DNA of 61,467 nt from an uncultured Clostridiaceae bacterium (GCA_948356915.1 CAOJCG010000014.1:1-61467), one strand, 5' to 3'. Counted from the first letter of the stretch, positions 42,316 through 52,482 are shown. Made by a program: numbers and translations. Notes: generated from the sequence alone by a model not told the origin.

Positions 42316-42635
42316 AATAAAATTCTCCCTTCATCTTAGTTCAAAAAGTGTTTACACATTTTTTGACATAGTTTTTCTATATAGACTTGTCTAGAATTCG
42401 CCTATATTGATTTTTTTATAAACATATAGTATAATTACAATGATTTTAAAAGGGGAAAATTCGCTTATACTATATGTTTTATGTGTGTTAGGAACACAAT
42501 TTGTTGTGAAATTGTTTCTAACTATTCGCATTATAATTTTCTATTCCCTGAAAGTCAATAAGTATTGGTAAAAAGCGATTGTAACACAAAAAGGGTTTTT
42601 CTCTAATTGATGTTCATAACAAAAAGGAGATTAAA
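42316..42635. other. 320-bp divergent intergenic region
   Basis: Holds the promoter TTGATT (42407), 17 bases, TATAAT (42430-42435) toward the + gene, and GGAACACAATTTGTTGTGAAATTG (about 42491), with ACAATTTGTTGT as an imperfect palindrome. No gene. Confidence 0.5.
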
Positions 42636-43646
42636 ATGGAAGAAAATACTTATATCTTAGACATTTTATCTGGTCTAGGATTAGCAATAAATGAAAAAAA
42701 TAATAGTGAAATTGTTATAAATTATCCTATAAATTTTGATAAAAAAACTATGAAATTTGTTATTGACTCTAATTACAAGATAACATTTCAGCAATTAGGA
42801 TGCTTTTTATCAGACTTTTTAAATGCTGATTTTAACGAATATGCTGATTTTCTAAATTTTTTTACAAAATATTCTTTATCTTTATTAAATTATAATAAAC
42901 TGAAAAAAGTATTTAAAAATGGATATTGTACTGAAGAAACTTTTAAAGATTTCGTTTTAGATTTACAAACTAAAAATAAGAATTTATTAAATAAATTGCA
43001 AGAACAAATAGATATGATATTAGATTATTGTTTATTGAATCCAACTAAAAAAGCTGAAGGATATAAGCCAATAGAAAGACTATATGTATTAAGAAGAATC
43101 TCACCTAATCTTACAATACTAAATGAAAATAAATCTGCATATTATTCTACTAATCTGTTTTCTTCATATCCAGGATCAACTGAAAAAGATATTTATGAAT
43201 TTTTATCTAAAAAGAAAAATGAAGTAATCGAATACGATTTAATACTTCCTTATGATCTTTCTAGCATAATATACAAATCTATTTGTAGCATACTTAAAGA
43301 ATTTCTTTATTTAAAATCTTGTAAAAATTGCAATAAATATTTCATTGCTACAAATAAGGCATATAACTATTGCCAAAATATTGCACCAGGTGAAACAATA
43401 AAAACTTGTAGGGATATTGGAAGAAAAGCCACATTTGAAAATACTAAAGCAAGTAATCCTGTATTAGATTTATACTATAAAACTTATAATAGAAAATCTA
43501 TGATGAAATCACGATACCCTGATATTCCCAAGTATGTTAATGATTTTAACAAATTTAAAGAAACTGGAAAAAAGAAAATTAAACAATATAAGACTAATAA
43601 ACTATCTGCTGAAGAATTTAAAAATTGGATTGAAAAGAATAGCTAG
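42636..43646 (+). CDS. DUF6076-like protein with zinc motif
   Basis: 336 residues. The C-terminal part has CKNCNKYFIATNKAYNYC, followed by TCRDIGRKATFENTKA and KKIKQYKTNKLSAEEFKNW, a treble-clef-like pattern seen in DUF6076 proteins. The N-terminal half is helical. AAAAGGAG lies before the ATG. It may be the last cargo of the element or the first chromosomal gene after it. Confidence 0.65.
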   Translation: MEENTYILDILSGLGLAINEKNNSEIVINYPINFDKKTMKFVIDSNYKITFQQLGCFLSDFLNADFNEYADFLNFFTKYSLSLLNYNKLKKVFKNGYCTEETFKDFVLDLQTKNKNLLNKLQEQIDMILDYCLLNPTKKAEGYKPIERLYVLRRISPNLTILNENKSAYYSTNLFSSYPGSTEKDIYEFLSKKKNEVIEYDLILPYDLSSIIYKSICSILKEFLYLKSCKNCNKYFIATNKAYNYCQNIAPGETIKTCRDIGRKATFENTKASNPVLDLYYKTYNRKSMMKSRYPDIPKYVNDFNKFKETGKKKIKQYKTNKLSAEEFKNWIEKNS

Positions 43647-43719
43647 ATTTAGCTATTCTTTAAATTTTCATATAAAGTCTTAACTTATTATATACAATCT
43701 TTTAAGTTTGCTTTTTATT

Positions 43720-44087
43720 CTAAGGTAGTTCACTTATTTGAGTAGATTTTACTTTATCTGTTTCGTCAAAATCTATGTAAAATACATAATTGTGCTTCAT
43801 TGTCCCAAAATTACGATGTCCAAAAATTAGACCTTCATATATATGTCCTGCATTATACATATAAACTTTATCATCATATGTATATATTTCTATTGGTTTT
43901 CCTAACAATTCAATAATTTGTTCACTTGATAATCCAATAAGATTATTACTGCGTTCAATTTCTTTCATTTTTATGTATTGTTCATCTTGCTGTTCTTTTC
44001 CAGAAGTTATTTCATTAGCTATTATACATATACTAAAACCAAATATAATTACTAAAGCAATACCTATCCATTTTATTTTTTCTTCAT
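43720..44087 (-). CDS. membrane-anchored hypothetical protein, possible A-run frameshift
   Basis: From the ATG at 44087 (AGGGGAG upstream) the frame stops after four codons at a run of six A (44081-44076 on the minus strand). One added A gives KKKIKWIGIALVIIFGF, a TM anchor, continuing in frame into the 82-residue C-terminal part that starts MKEIERS (43968). That part, with LSSEQIIELLGKPIEIYTYDD, resembles a SmpA/OmlA-like repeat domain. This frame break is at a homopolymer, not CGG. Either slippage or a sequencing error explains it; the gene could also begin internally. Confidence 0.5.
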
Positions 44088-44120
44088 AAATCTCCCCTAC
44101 AATTTACTATCTTTTGTTTT

Positions 44121-44180
44121 GATTATAACACAAAGGACAGATAATTTTCAACTTAATTACCTGCCCTACTTAATGTAAGT
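44121..44180. repeat. dispersed hairpin repeat, copy A
   Basis: GATTATAACACAAAGGACAG then ATAATTTTCAACTTAATTACCTGCC, forming GACAGATAATT/AATTACCTGCC. Copies B, C and D are at 52370, 56759 and 60874; a fifth copy begins at 61449. Confidence 0.8.
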
Positions 44181-44186
44181 TATCGA

Positions 44187-44507
44187 TTACATTAGGTTCA
44201 AGAAATTCCCTATAACTCCAATAATACTTCCTAAAACGATAGACATAATTGTCATTGCTATTGGACTTTTTTTATCTTCTTTCGCTACTAGAATAATTAC
44301 TGGAATAGCCATAAGTATAGAAACTACTCCACCTCTTAACCACCACAAATTTCCAAACCAATTAATCCCAAAGATAACAAAAGGAACTATTAAATAATAT
44401 ACAAATGCTGATAGTGTTGAGTATTTATCAACTTTCATTTTTATCATTGGTAATACATCTATTACTCCTGCAACAATTCCAATCAATAATGTTAATAAGA
44501 AATTCAT
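44187..44507 (-). CDS. small integral membrane protein
   Basis: 106 residues, about four TM helices (LLTLLIGIVAGVIDVL, AFVYYLIVPFVIFGIN, VVSILMAIPVIILV, IAMTIMSIVLGSIIGVI). Not recognised. GGAGGTGAA lies just before the ATG, and it starts directly after the stop of the zinc-ribbon gene upstream, so the two are coupled. Confidence 0.6.
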   Translation of the reverse strand: MNFLLTLLIGIVAGVIDVLPMIKMKVDKYSTLSAFVYYLIVPFVIFGINWFGNLWWLRGGVVSILMAIPVIILVAKEDKKSPIAMTIMSIVLGSIIGVIGNFLNLM

Positions 44508-44801
44508 TTATTTCACCTCCCTTTTATATGTGTGATTACAAGATTTACAAGTAATTTTCATTTCATAACTATCCACTTTTTTATCTAGTATTGTAATTAA
44601 AGGCTCATTATCTTTAGAACAACAAAATCTATTTTTTACGACGATTAATTCATCATTACACTCTTTTCCTATCTTGCTATCTTCAAAATCTATTATTGCA
44701 CTTCCTTGACTTCCACAGTTACATTTATATTTTAATTCTAATTTATCATAAGTTGAATAACATAAATAACCTATATTTTCATTACATTTATCACAATACA
44801 T
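44508..44801 (-). CDS. zinc-ribbon hypothetical protein
   Basis: 97 residues with three CxxC-type pairs: MYCDKCNENIGYLC at the start, YKCNCGS, FCCSKD and TCKSCNHTYK at the end. Probably two structural zinc sites. Function unknown; coupled to the membrane protein at 44187. Confidence 0.65.
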   Translation of the reverse strand: MYCDKCNENIGYLCYSTYDKLELKYKCNCGSQGSAIIDFEDSKIGKECNDELIVVKNRFCCSKDNEPLITILDKKVDSYEMKITCKSCNHTYKREVK

Positions 44802-44831
44802 CCAACCTCCATAATTAGTTGCTAGTCTTGT

Positions 44832-44895
44832 ATTTTATCTTTCTTCATCTTTAATTGTAGTGTAGTTCTTCTTAAAATGCTATCAGCTTCCAGTT
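44832..44895. repeat. about 60-bp dispersed leader repeat, copy 1
   Basis: TCATCTTTAATTGTAGTGTAG with following TTCTTCTTAAAATGCTATC and CAGTTGCATTTT is closely matched at 59912-59975. Both copies lie just upstream of minus-strand genes. Confidence 0.65.
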
Positions 44896-44917
44896 GCATT
44901 TTTTCTTTATATCATTT

Positions 44918-45637
44918 TTATTCTTCCAAAGGAACTATTTTTACATAATTATATCTATCATCAGTATCTCCTATTATTTTTATTCCTACTGTTTTAGACT
45001 TTAATTCATTATCTCTATATTCCCAATCATCAGATATACTATATAATTCTAAGTACTGAGCATATTCCAATAATACTTTTTGTGTTATTTCAGAATATTC
45101 TGTTTTTACTGTATATGCTATAATTTTATTTGTTTCATTTTCTATTTCCATACTTGCAATAGCTTCATCTAAAGAATCTTGTGTGAATATTTTTACCTGC
45201 TTATACTGTATCTTTCCATTATCATAATCCCAAATTCTATATGTAATAAACTTTGATGAAAACTGATTAAAAAAATCTTTCTCTATAATGTTTTGTCTTA
45301 TTAGTTCCCCAAATTTATTTAATGTGTAATCTATATTTTCATCATTAATTTGAATATTCACATCTCCTTCTGTTTCTTTTACTATTGTTGTTTCTGCTGC
45401 ATTTACAATATCTGAAACTTGAACATTATATTTATCCATATTATACTTGCTATACATTTTTTCTATTAGCTCTACACTTTTTGCATTTTCATTTAAAGTG
45501 TGTATTTTTTTGCTTATCGTATATTTATCTGACAATATTTTTTTATCTTGTATATTTGTTATTATTTTAGGGATGGCAAATGAAAGTATAGTAATTAATA
45601 TAAGTGATATATATATCAAAATTGTTTTATTTTTCAA
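44918..45637 (-). CDS. membrane-anchored protein at end of two-component operon
   Basis: About 239 residues from TTG 45637, 11 bases before the kinase stop, with GGAGGTGG upstream. One N-terminal TM helix (TILIYISLILITILSFAI), then a long extracytoplasmic domain with coiled and beta parts. Not recognised. Its co-transcription with the sensor kinase suggests a sensing or lipoprotein-like helper role. Confidence 0.55.
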   Translation of the reverse strand: MKNKTILIYISLILITILSFAIPKIITNIQDKKILSDKYTISKKIHTLNENAKSVELIEKMYSKYNMDKYNVQVSDIVNAAETTIVKETEGDVNIQINDENIDYTLNKFGELIRQNIIEKDFFNQFSSKFITYRIWDYDNGKIQYKQVKIFTQDSLDEAIASMEIENETNKIIAYTVKTEYSEITQKVLLEYAQYLELYSISDDWEYRDNELKSKTVGIKIIGDTDDRYNYVKIVPLEE

Positions 45638-47030
45638 TATCTGCCACCTCCAGGTATAATGATACACAAGTTCCTTTATTTAATTCGCTTTCAATAATAA
45701 GTTTCGTATTATGAATTTTTGCGATTTTTTCACATATTGAAAGCCCAATACCATTTCTTCCATTTTCTCTTGCTCTTGCTTTATCTACCATATAAAAACT
45801 TTCTACTATTCTAGGTATTTCTTCTTTTGGTATTCCACAGCCTTTATCTTCTACTGAAATTTTATATTTATCTTGCTCATTTTTTCCTATTACTTTTATA
45901 ATTTTATCCTTTGGGTTTGCTTTTTTACTGTTATCTATTAGATTTCTTAAACAATCTTCTAATAATATTGTATCTGCCATTATATATCCATCTTCTATAT
46001 CTAATTTTAGCTCTATCTCTCCTAAACTTTCATGTATGTCTTTATATAGATTATTCATAAACCATACTACATTTATGCTTTCTAATTTAACAGTTTCATT
46101 TGAAAGTTCCATTAAGTCCATTAATTTATGTGCTAAAGTTTCTAATCTTTTTGCCTCATTAAATATATAATTTGCAGATTTTATATTTGTTTCTTTATCG
46201 TATTTTCCACTTTTTAAAATATCTGCATAACCTATAATAGATGTCATTGGATTTTTTAATTCATGTGTGAAGTTTGTAATAAAATCTTCTTTTTGCTCTA
46301 CTGAAAGTTCTAATTCATTTATTTTATTTTCTATTGTTTCTATCATTTTATTAAAACTTTTGGCAAGTTCTCCAATTTCATCATTCGATTTTATATTTAC
46401 CCTCTCGTCATACGATCCTTTTGTTATTTTTTTACTCATTTCATTTAATTTTCTAATTGGTCTAGTTAAAAATATTGCTAACATACATATAACAATAGAT
46501 GAAATTACAATAACTACAGTATCTACTTTATAAAAAAACTGAACCTGCCTATCTCTTTCTGTAAAAACATCTGTTATATCGTACCTACTAATAAGCATTA
46601 CCCTTTGGCTATTTACCTCTACACTTGAAGATACTAATATATATTTTTGCTTTTCTATATCTTTTATAATGTATTTTACATCATTTGCTTTACTTAAAAA
46701 AGTTAAACTTTCTTCATCTATGTCAATGTTAGAATATATCTTTTCATTTTCTATATAAATTGATATTTTTTTATCATTTCCTAAATATGAAACAAGGCTG
46801 ATTGCATAGCTGCTTAATTTTTCTCTTGATATATTTCCATTTTTCTCAATATTAGTGGATATATTGTTTTCTATCCCATATCTTTCTAAGGTATGAGAAT
46901 CTATACTTTGATTAATTGCTTTTTCAAATGAATATTTAAAATTACTTTTTATGATTACTATACCTGCAATAGAGAAAATAACTGAAATAATTGCTATAAC
47001 AGATATAACTATTTTTACACCAAATTTCAT
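45627..47030 (-). CDS. sensor histidine kinase with HAMP
   Basis: 467 residues. TM1 (about 7-27), an extracytoplasmic sensor domain, TM2 (about 170-190), HAMP (about 190-245), HisKA with phosphorylated His in FTHELKNPMTSIIGYAD, N box ENCLRN-like EDCLRNLIDNSKKAN, G1 EDKGCGIPKEEIP, and G2 NGRNGIGLSICEKIA. Partner of the response regulator at 47031, whose stop is next to its start. Confidence 0.92.
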   Translation of the reverse strand: MKFGVKIVISVIAIISVIFSIAGIVIIKSNFKYSFEKAINQSIDSHTLERYGIENNISTNIEKNGNISREKLSSYAISLVSYLGNDKKISIYIENEKIYSNIDIDEESLTFLSKANDVKYIIKDIEKQKYILVSSSVEVNSQRVMLISRYDITDVFTERDRQVQFFYKVDTVVIVISSIVICMLAIFLTRPIRKLNEMSKKITKGSYDERVNIKSNDEIGELAKSFNKMIETIENKINELELSVEQKEDFITNFTHELKNPMTSIIGYADILKSGKYDKETNIKSANYIFNEAKRLETLAHKLMDLMELSNETVKLESINVVWFMNNLYKDIHESLGEIELKLDIEDGYIMADTILLEDCLRNLIDNSKKANPKDKIIKVIGKNEQDKYKISVEDKGCGIPKEEIPRIVESFYMVDKARARENGRNGIGLSICEKIAKIHNTKLIIESELNKGTCVSLYLEVADIEK

Positions 47031-47675
47031 TTATTCCCTCCTAAAAATATAGCCTACTCCATGAATTGTTTTAAGTCTATCATTTAAGTCTAGCTTTTTC
47101 CTTATTCTTTGTATATGAAGTGTTAATGTTTGAGAATCCAATTCTTCATCACTCCATACTTTCTCTAGTATATCTTCTCTTTTTAGTGCTTTATCTTGAT
47201 TTTCATATAAATATATAAACAGATCAAATTCCTTTGGTGTTAGTTTTATTTCATTTCCTTGTTTTTTTATGATTCTACTTTCTAAATTAATTTGTATATC
47301 TCCTAATTCTATTTTTTTATGGCATCTTCTAATAACTGCATTTACTCTTGAAATTAGTTCTTCTACTTCAAATGGCTTAACAATATAGTCATCTGCTCCC
47401 ATATCTAATCCTTTTGTTCTATCTTTAAGCCTACCTTTAGCTGTTATAAAAATAACAGGAAGTTCCATAGTTTTTGCATAATCTAGTAACTCATATCCAT
47501 TAAATTTTGGTAGCATAATGTCAAGCAAAGCTAAATCATACTTGCCTGTTTCTATCAAATTTGCTCCTTTTTCTCCATCTAAAGCATAGTCTACTTCATA
47601 GCCTACATTTTTTAGTGCAATACTTATTAAGTCTACTATTGGGAACTCATCTTCTACTACCAAAATTCTATTCAT
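47031..47675 (-). CDS. OmpR-family response regulator
   Basis: 214 residues. Receiver domain with VVEDEFPIVD, the phosphoacceptor Asp in LALLDIMLPKFNG and Lys in VIFITAKGR; the winged helix has LTPKEFDLFIYLYENQDKALKREDIL and ends with TIHGVGYIFRR. It probably controls the ABC genes upstream in the same operon. Confidence 0.93.
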   Translation of the reverse strand: MNRILVVEDEFPIVDLISIALKNVGYEVDYALDGEKGANLIETGKYDLALLDIMLPKFNGYELLDYAKTMELPVIFITAKGRLKDRTKGLDMGADDYIVKPFEVEELISRVNAVIRRCHKKIELGDIQINLESRIIKKQGNEIKLTPKEFDLFIYLYENQDKALKREDILEKVWSDEELDSQTLTLHIQRIRKKLDLNDRLKTIHGVGYIFRRE

Positions 47676-47684
47676 AATTATAAC

Positions 47685-50069
47685 TTACTCCTTCCTTAAT
47701 AAATTTTTACAACTATATATTCCAATGGCACTTGGAATGGCTATATATAACCATTTTAAGTTTCCATCCATAAGTATTATTTTACTTAAATTTAGCATTT
47801 TATCTACACTTATTATATTTAAAAATTCAATGCCTAACTTTGCTATTATTATAGGTATTAGCATTATTGTACTTGCGACCAATATAGTATAAGTTGTATT
47901 TTTTAATTTTAATGAGATCCATAATATAAATAATACTATACTAATAAACATTATAAATCTTACCAAATAGCATATAATTGTAAACCCTAATATACTAATT
48001 CCAGAAGGTAAATTGTCAAAATATCTTAAACTTGTTATACTTGCTGTAATATTGTCAAATCCATATATTTGACCTACTTTAATTATCTCTGGTATTATGC
48101 TAATTATAAAAATAATTAACCCTGTAATTAAACAAACTACTATTTTTGCTTTTGCCGTTACTTTTTTTCCTTTAGGTGTTGTATTTAATATCTTATTCAT
48201 TCCAGTTTTATATTCCATTACAACAATGACTGAAAAAGCTATTTCTGCCATAACAATTAAATAAACATCACTTTCTATAAAAGCATTTTTATTTACTCTT
48301 AATAGTTCCTTATATCCTGTATCATAAACAAATTCTGCTTTTGGATTTTCTTTTATATGTTCATATTGTTCTATTATCCTCAAAAATATTTCTTCGCTAC
48401 TTAAAATTTCATTATATGGTTCTTTGTATCTTATTGCTTCTTCTTTGCTTATTTCTCCATTTTGTACTTTTTCTTCTATATTCTCTATTGCAAGTTTTGC
48501 TTTTTCAAATTTCTCTTGTTCTTTGAGTATAATGCTTTCTTTTTCTTCTGTTAGTTTTCCACTAAATGTTTTCATATAATTTTTGTATATATTCTCACTA
48601 AAAGAAATATTTTTGTTTGCATTATTCATACTATATATTTGAAATGCTGTAAAAAGTAGAAGAATAATAAGTACCTTATTTATTATCATCATTTTATAAA
48701 GCTCACACCAAAAAATTTTTGTAAATATTTTAGGCTTAATTATTGTAATGCTTTTTAGTCTTTTTAATAAACGATTTTCTGTAAGTCCTAAATCTTTTCT
48801 TTTTGTAAAAATCAAACTATTTGCAAATCCAAATATGAACAATAATATTATAGCAAAAAATAGACTTAAATGTAATACATTTTGCATATTTCCCATAATA
48901 TTTAGATTCATATATGTTTTATAGATACTATTTACTTCTATTAAATTTATAATATTAATTACTCTAAATACATTATATTTTGAAATGGGATCTATTGTTT
49001 TGTATAACAAAAAGCTAATACTAAAAATTAAAATTAAAGCAATGTAATTTGAAGCATTATTTTTGGCTAGATTAGAAACAAGTAATATCATGAGTGATAC
49101 TATAAAAAATACAGCTATTTTTGTAGTTAAGAATAAAGCAATATACCCACCTATACTTATTTGCAATGTGGAATAAATAAATGTATTTATGGATTGTAAG
49201 TTTGCACTTAAATCTCCATATCCTATTGTCATTCCATAATAAATAAAATTTATAGCATATAAAATTAGCGAAATAGCCAAAATTACAATAAACATTACAA
49301 ATATTTTTGACAAGATTGTTTTGCATCTTCCGTTCTTTGTACTTTTAATAAGCGGAAATAAGTTCTTTTCTCTTTCTTCATATATGATGATAGTCGATAT
49401 TACAAATATCATAAGAACTATGAAAATATCTGTTATTCCCATTTTTGTAAAACTCTCAATTCCTTTTGATGGAATATAATGTACTTCTACATCAAGCATT
49501 TTCTCATAGTTTTTTGCTGTATCTTTTATGTTTTTATTTGAAAAGTCATCTTCTGATTCTTGGAAAACCCAAATTGTTTCTAGGTTATCTGCTTTTTCTA
49601 AAATTCCAGTAATAGTATTTTTATAGTTTTTACATTCATCATATTCTTTTTTGATTTCTTCAAAAAATTGGGATTCTTTTGTTTCATCTCCAGTATATTT
49701 ATAAGTTCTGTTCTCGTATTCATTTATGTATTTATCATAAAGTTCGTTATTCTCACTTTTTAAATTTTCTGCAAATTCTCTTATATATTCACTCTCACTA
49801 TTTTTATTATTTATTATATTCGTTATGATGCTAAAAGCATTGTTTCTTTCATATTCTCTACCTATTAGTTCTTCTTTTTCTGATTCTGGCAAGTCCTTTA
49901 GTTCTTCATTTAAGATTTTATATGCTGAATATGGAATTTCATCTTTTTTTACAATATTTCCAGTATAAATTAGTATTACAATATCTGCTAATATAAATGC
50001 TATTAATGTATATAAAAATAGTTTGCTTGTAAATATTTTTAAGAATTCATATTTAATAGTTCTATTCAA
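47685..50069 (-). CDS. ABC-2 type permease, very large
   Basis: 794 residues with about 12 TM helices in two halves (TM1 near 17-38; a second set from about 430), each half preceded by a long extracytoplasmic loop rich in Lys/Glu (for example EKADNLETIWVFQESEDD). It is the membrane part of the transporter whose ATPase is encoded immediately upstream at 50085-50799. Substrate unknown; together with the two-component system it resembles bacitracin or lantibiotic response operons. Confidence 0.8.
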   Translation of the reverse strand: MNRTIKYEFLKIFTSKLFLYTLIAFILADIVILIYTGNIVKKDEIPYSAYKILNEELKDLPESEKEELIGREYERNNAFSIITNIINNKNSESEYIREFAENLKSENNELYDKYINEYENRTYKYTGDETKESQFFEEIKKEYDECKNYKNTITGILEKADNLETIWVFQESEDDFSNKNIKDTAKNYEKMLDVEVHYIPSKGIESFTKMGITDIFIVLMIFVISTIIIYEEREKNLFPLIKSTKNGRCKTILSKIFVMFIVILAISLILYAINFIYYGMTIGYGDLSANLQSINTFIYSTLQISIGGYIALFLTTKIAVFFIVSLMILLVSNLAKNNASNYIALILIFSISFLLYKTIDPISKYNVFRVINIINLIEVNSIYKTYMNLNIMGNMQNVLHLSLFFAIILLFIFGFANSLIFTKRKDLGLTENRLLKRLKSITIIKPKIFTKIFWCELYKMMIINKVLIILLLFTAFQIYSMNNANKNISFSENIYKNYMKTFSGKLTEEKESIILKEQEKFEKAKLAIENIEEKVQNGEISKEEAIRYKEPYNEILSSEEIFLRIIEQYEHIKENPKAEFVYDTGYKELLRVNKNAFIESDVYLIVMAEIAFSVIVVMEYKTGMNKILNTTPKGKKVTAKAKIVVCLITGLIIFIISIIPEIIKVGQIYGFDNITASITSLRYFDNLPSGISILGFTIICYLVRFIMFISIVLFILWISLKLKNTTYTILVASTIMLIPIIIAKLGIEFLNIISVDKMLNLSKIILMDGNLKWLYIAIPSAIGIYSCKNLLRKE

Positions 50070-50084
50070 ATTCTATTTTCCTCC

Positions 50085-50799
50085 TTATTCTCCAAAGATA
50101 TTCATATATACATCTTCTAAATTTCCATTTTTCGCATATTTCTTTATTAATTTCTCTGGTGTATCTTTTTCTTTTAATACTCCATTTTTTAGAATCATAA
50201 TTTCGTTTGCAATGTTTTCTATATCTGGGACTATATGTGTTGCAATTATAACTATTTTATCCTTTGCAAGTTCACTCATTAATTTTTTCACTCTAATTCT
50301 TTCTTTCGGATCTAGTCCTGCTGTTGGTTCATCAAAGATGAGTAGTTTTGGATTTCCTATAATGGCTGCTGCGATTAATAATCTTTGTTTCATTCCTCCA
50401 GAATACATTTCAATTTTTTTACTCAGTTCATCTTGTAAATTGACACTTTTACTTACTTTTTCAATTTGGTTTTCTATATCTTCTTTTGGAATATCCTTTA
50501 ATACTGCAATGTAATTTAAAAATCTCTTTGCTGTAAATCCATTGTATAAACCTTGCCCCTGTGGCATATATCCTAATATTTCTCTATATTTTGCACCTAA
50601 TACATTACTTTCTTGTCCGTTCCAGAGTATTTTTCCTATATCTGCATTTAAGTTATCTGTTATAATATTCATTAATGTACTTTTTCCTGCTCCATTTGGT
50701 CCGAAGTAATCCTACTAATCCATTTTCTAGTTTAAAATTTATATTATCAAGTGCCTTTTTTTCATTATAGCTTTTGCTTAAATTAATCACTTCTAACAT
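50085..50799 (-). CDS. ABC transporter ATPase subunit, +1 shift at CGGA
   Basis: 237 residues when joined, from ATG 50799 after AAGGAGA. The frame breaks exactly before the P-loop: LENGLVGLL then CTT CGGA CCA (50703-50700). Reading CGGA as Gly gives LGPNGAGKSTLMNI, a perfect Walker A; the zero frame loses it and stops 15 codons later. Later motifs are intact: PQGQGLYN (Q loop), YSGGMKQRLLIAAA, ILLIFDEPTAGLDP-type LLIFDEPTAGLDPKER and ATHIVPD. Works with the permease at 47685. Confidence 0.9.
50700..50703 (-). other. CGGA +1 recoding site (ABC ATPase Walker A)
   Basis: Codon 33 is CGG followed by A. Quadruplet reading as Gly creates the first residue of GPNGAGKST; no homopolymer is nearby. 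Confidence 0.85.
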
Positions 50800-50817
50800 A
50801 CTTCTCTCCTTATATTT

Positions 50818-52171
50818 TTAAGTATTTTTCATACTTATATATTCTGGTTTTGAGTTCCAATAATCTTCTTTCTTTATTAATCCATAGTTTTCTTTTTCTA
50901 TGTCTTGTTGCTTTGTACCTGCCCAAGTTGAATATTCTGCACCTAGTTCATATCCTGTTCTTACGAAGTAGAAATCTTTATTTTCAGCTAATATTTCTAC
51001 CAAATATCTATTTTTATCAAATAGTTTAAATTCTTTGCTTTCTTTTGTTTCTAAGTCTATATAATACGCTTTATCTATTTTTGCTTCACTTCCTGTGTAA
51101 TAGCAATATTGTAATTTGTTATCATATATTCCATTTAGACTTACTCCTCCTTTTGGTAAATCGCATAATGTTTGTTTTTGTTTTGTTTCTAAATCGATAT
51201 ACTCTATTTTTTGTCCTTTATCTGCTACAAAATAAACTTTACCATTTGCATATTGTATGCCATTTATATTTTTATTAACATCTTGATAAATCTCTGTTTC
51301 TGTCTTGTTAGATAAATCAAAAAGTTTTATTTTTTTAGTAGAATTTCTTAAGTTTTCTAAGTCTTTATTAGCATTGTTTAAAAATTTTTCTGGATCTTCT
51401 TTATATACAATTTCTTCCCAGACTATCTTTCCATTATATATTCCGAATAATACTTCTGTTTTTGCTATTAAATATTTCTTCATATTTTTTTGTTTCTAAG
51501 TTTATCTTTACTAAATCTCGGTTTGTTTCCATTGATGTATGAGAAGATTTTCCAGTTTCTATTAATTTGCTTTTCAAAAAGAATGTATATAAATTATTTC
51601 CTTCAAATATGAAACTTGAAGTAAGTCCTACTCCAGATGGACATTCAAACAGTTTTGTTTTATTTGTGCCATCTAAATTCATTCTATATATGATAGGTGC
51701 CTGCCCTCCTGTTTGAGCCAAAGATGTGCTATCTTCTCCGAAATTTAGATTTACTGTTACTACACTTCCAGTACCTGATATTAAATATAAATAGTTATTA
51801 TATACAAATAAATCATTTGATTCTGACATATCTAAATATGAGCTACAATCTTCTGTATCGTGTTTACAATTTGGCTTGTTACACAAGTAAATTTCTTTTT
51901 TTGCAGAATAATCAAAATATTTTATATTTTCTTTGTTATCATCATGTTTAATATAATAATAGCCTTTGTCAAAATTGCTTATTTTTCCTAGTTCAACATA
52001 TACCATTTTTTCATTTGTATTGTTTGTATTAGAAGATATTATTTTGTTATCCTTTAATTCTCCAATAACTTGGTTACCTACTTTTGTTTTTTCTTCCTTG
52101 GGAATCAAAAGAAAGCCTATTCCTCCTAATAGAATGATTACAATAATTACTAAAATCACCTTTTTTGACAT
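50818..52171 (-). CDS. DUF5050-like extracytoplasmic beta-propeller protein, +1 shift at CGGA
   Basis: 450 residues when joined. One N-terminal TM anchor (LVIIVIILLGGIGFLL), then repeated blade-like units: YYYIKHDDNKENIKYFDY with CNKPNCKHDTEDC, PIIYRMNLDGTNKTKLF, YNGKIVWEEI, GVSLNGIYDNKLQYCYY. The frame breaks at ATT CGGA ATA (51445-51442); Gly at this point gives RSIIGIYNGKIVWEE, the blade pattern that recurs. Zero frame ends two codons later. First gene of the operon with the ABC ATPase, permease, regulator and kinase; probably a sensor or immunity partner. Confidence 0.8.
51442..51445 (-). other. CGGA +1 recoding site (DUF5050-like gene)
   Basis: Codon 243 is CGG followed by A and then ATA TAA in the zero frame. 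Quadruplet reading joins the two halves with no other change. Confidence 0.8.
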
Positions 52172-52482
52172 ATTTTTTCCTCCTAAAATTTATAAATTTG
52201 CATAAAAAAATTTCAATGCTAAATTTATTCTAGCATTGAAATATATCTAAAATATATCTATTATCTTTATTACTAATAAATAGGTAATATTTTATATTGC
52301 TTCTGGACTACCAACCAGAATGTGTTTTTTATCTTTCCTTTATAGTGATAACTCCCTAATTGATGTTTTGATTATATCATAAAAGACAGATAATTTTCAA
52401 CTTAATTACCTGCCCTATGAATTGTAATTTCTCGAGATGATTATAACACTAAAAACAAATACTTTTCAATTACATATTTATA
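52172..52482. other. 311-bp intergenic region with terminator and repeat copy B
   Basis: The perfect hairpin TTTCAATGCTA/TAGCATTGAAA (52209-52239) with a T run on the minus strand ends the transcript from 52483. Copy B of the dispersed hairpin repeat is at 52370-52430, followed by the TTCTCGAGATGATTATAAC segment also present at 58603. No gene. Confidence 0.65.
52370..52430. repeat. dispersed hairpin repeat, copy B
   Basis: Same as copy A at 44121: GATTATATCATAAAAGACAG, ATAATTTTCAACTTAATTACCTGCC. Confidence 0.8.

Larger units (their letters stand above)
37073..42440. mobile_element. element with two tandem serine recombinases inserted in peroxiredoxin (ends approximate)
   Basis: The left end is set by the interrupted peroxiredoxin at about 37070. 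The right end is not seen; 42440 is a guess at the regulatory region before the DUF6076-like gene, and the unit may continue. It includes two large serine recombinases and at least six small genes, as in SCC-like elements. Confidence 0.5.
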
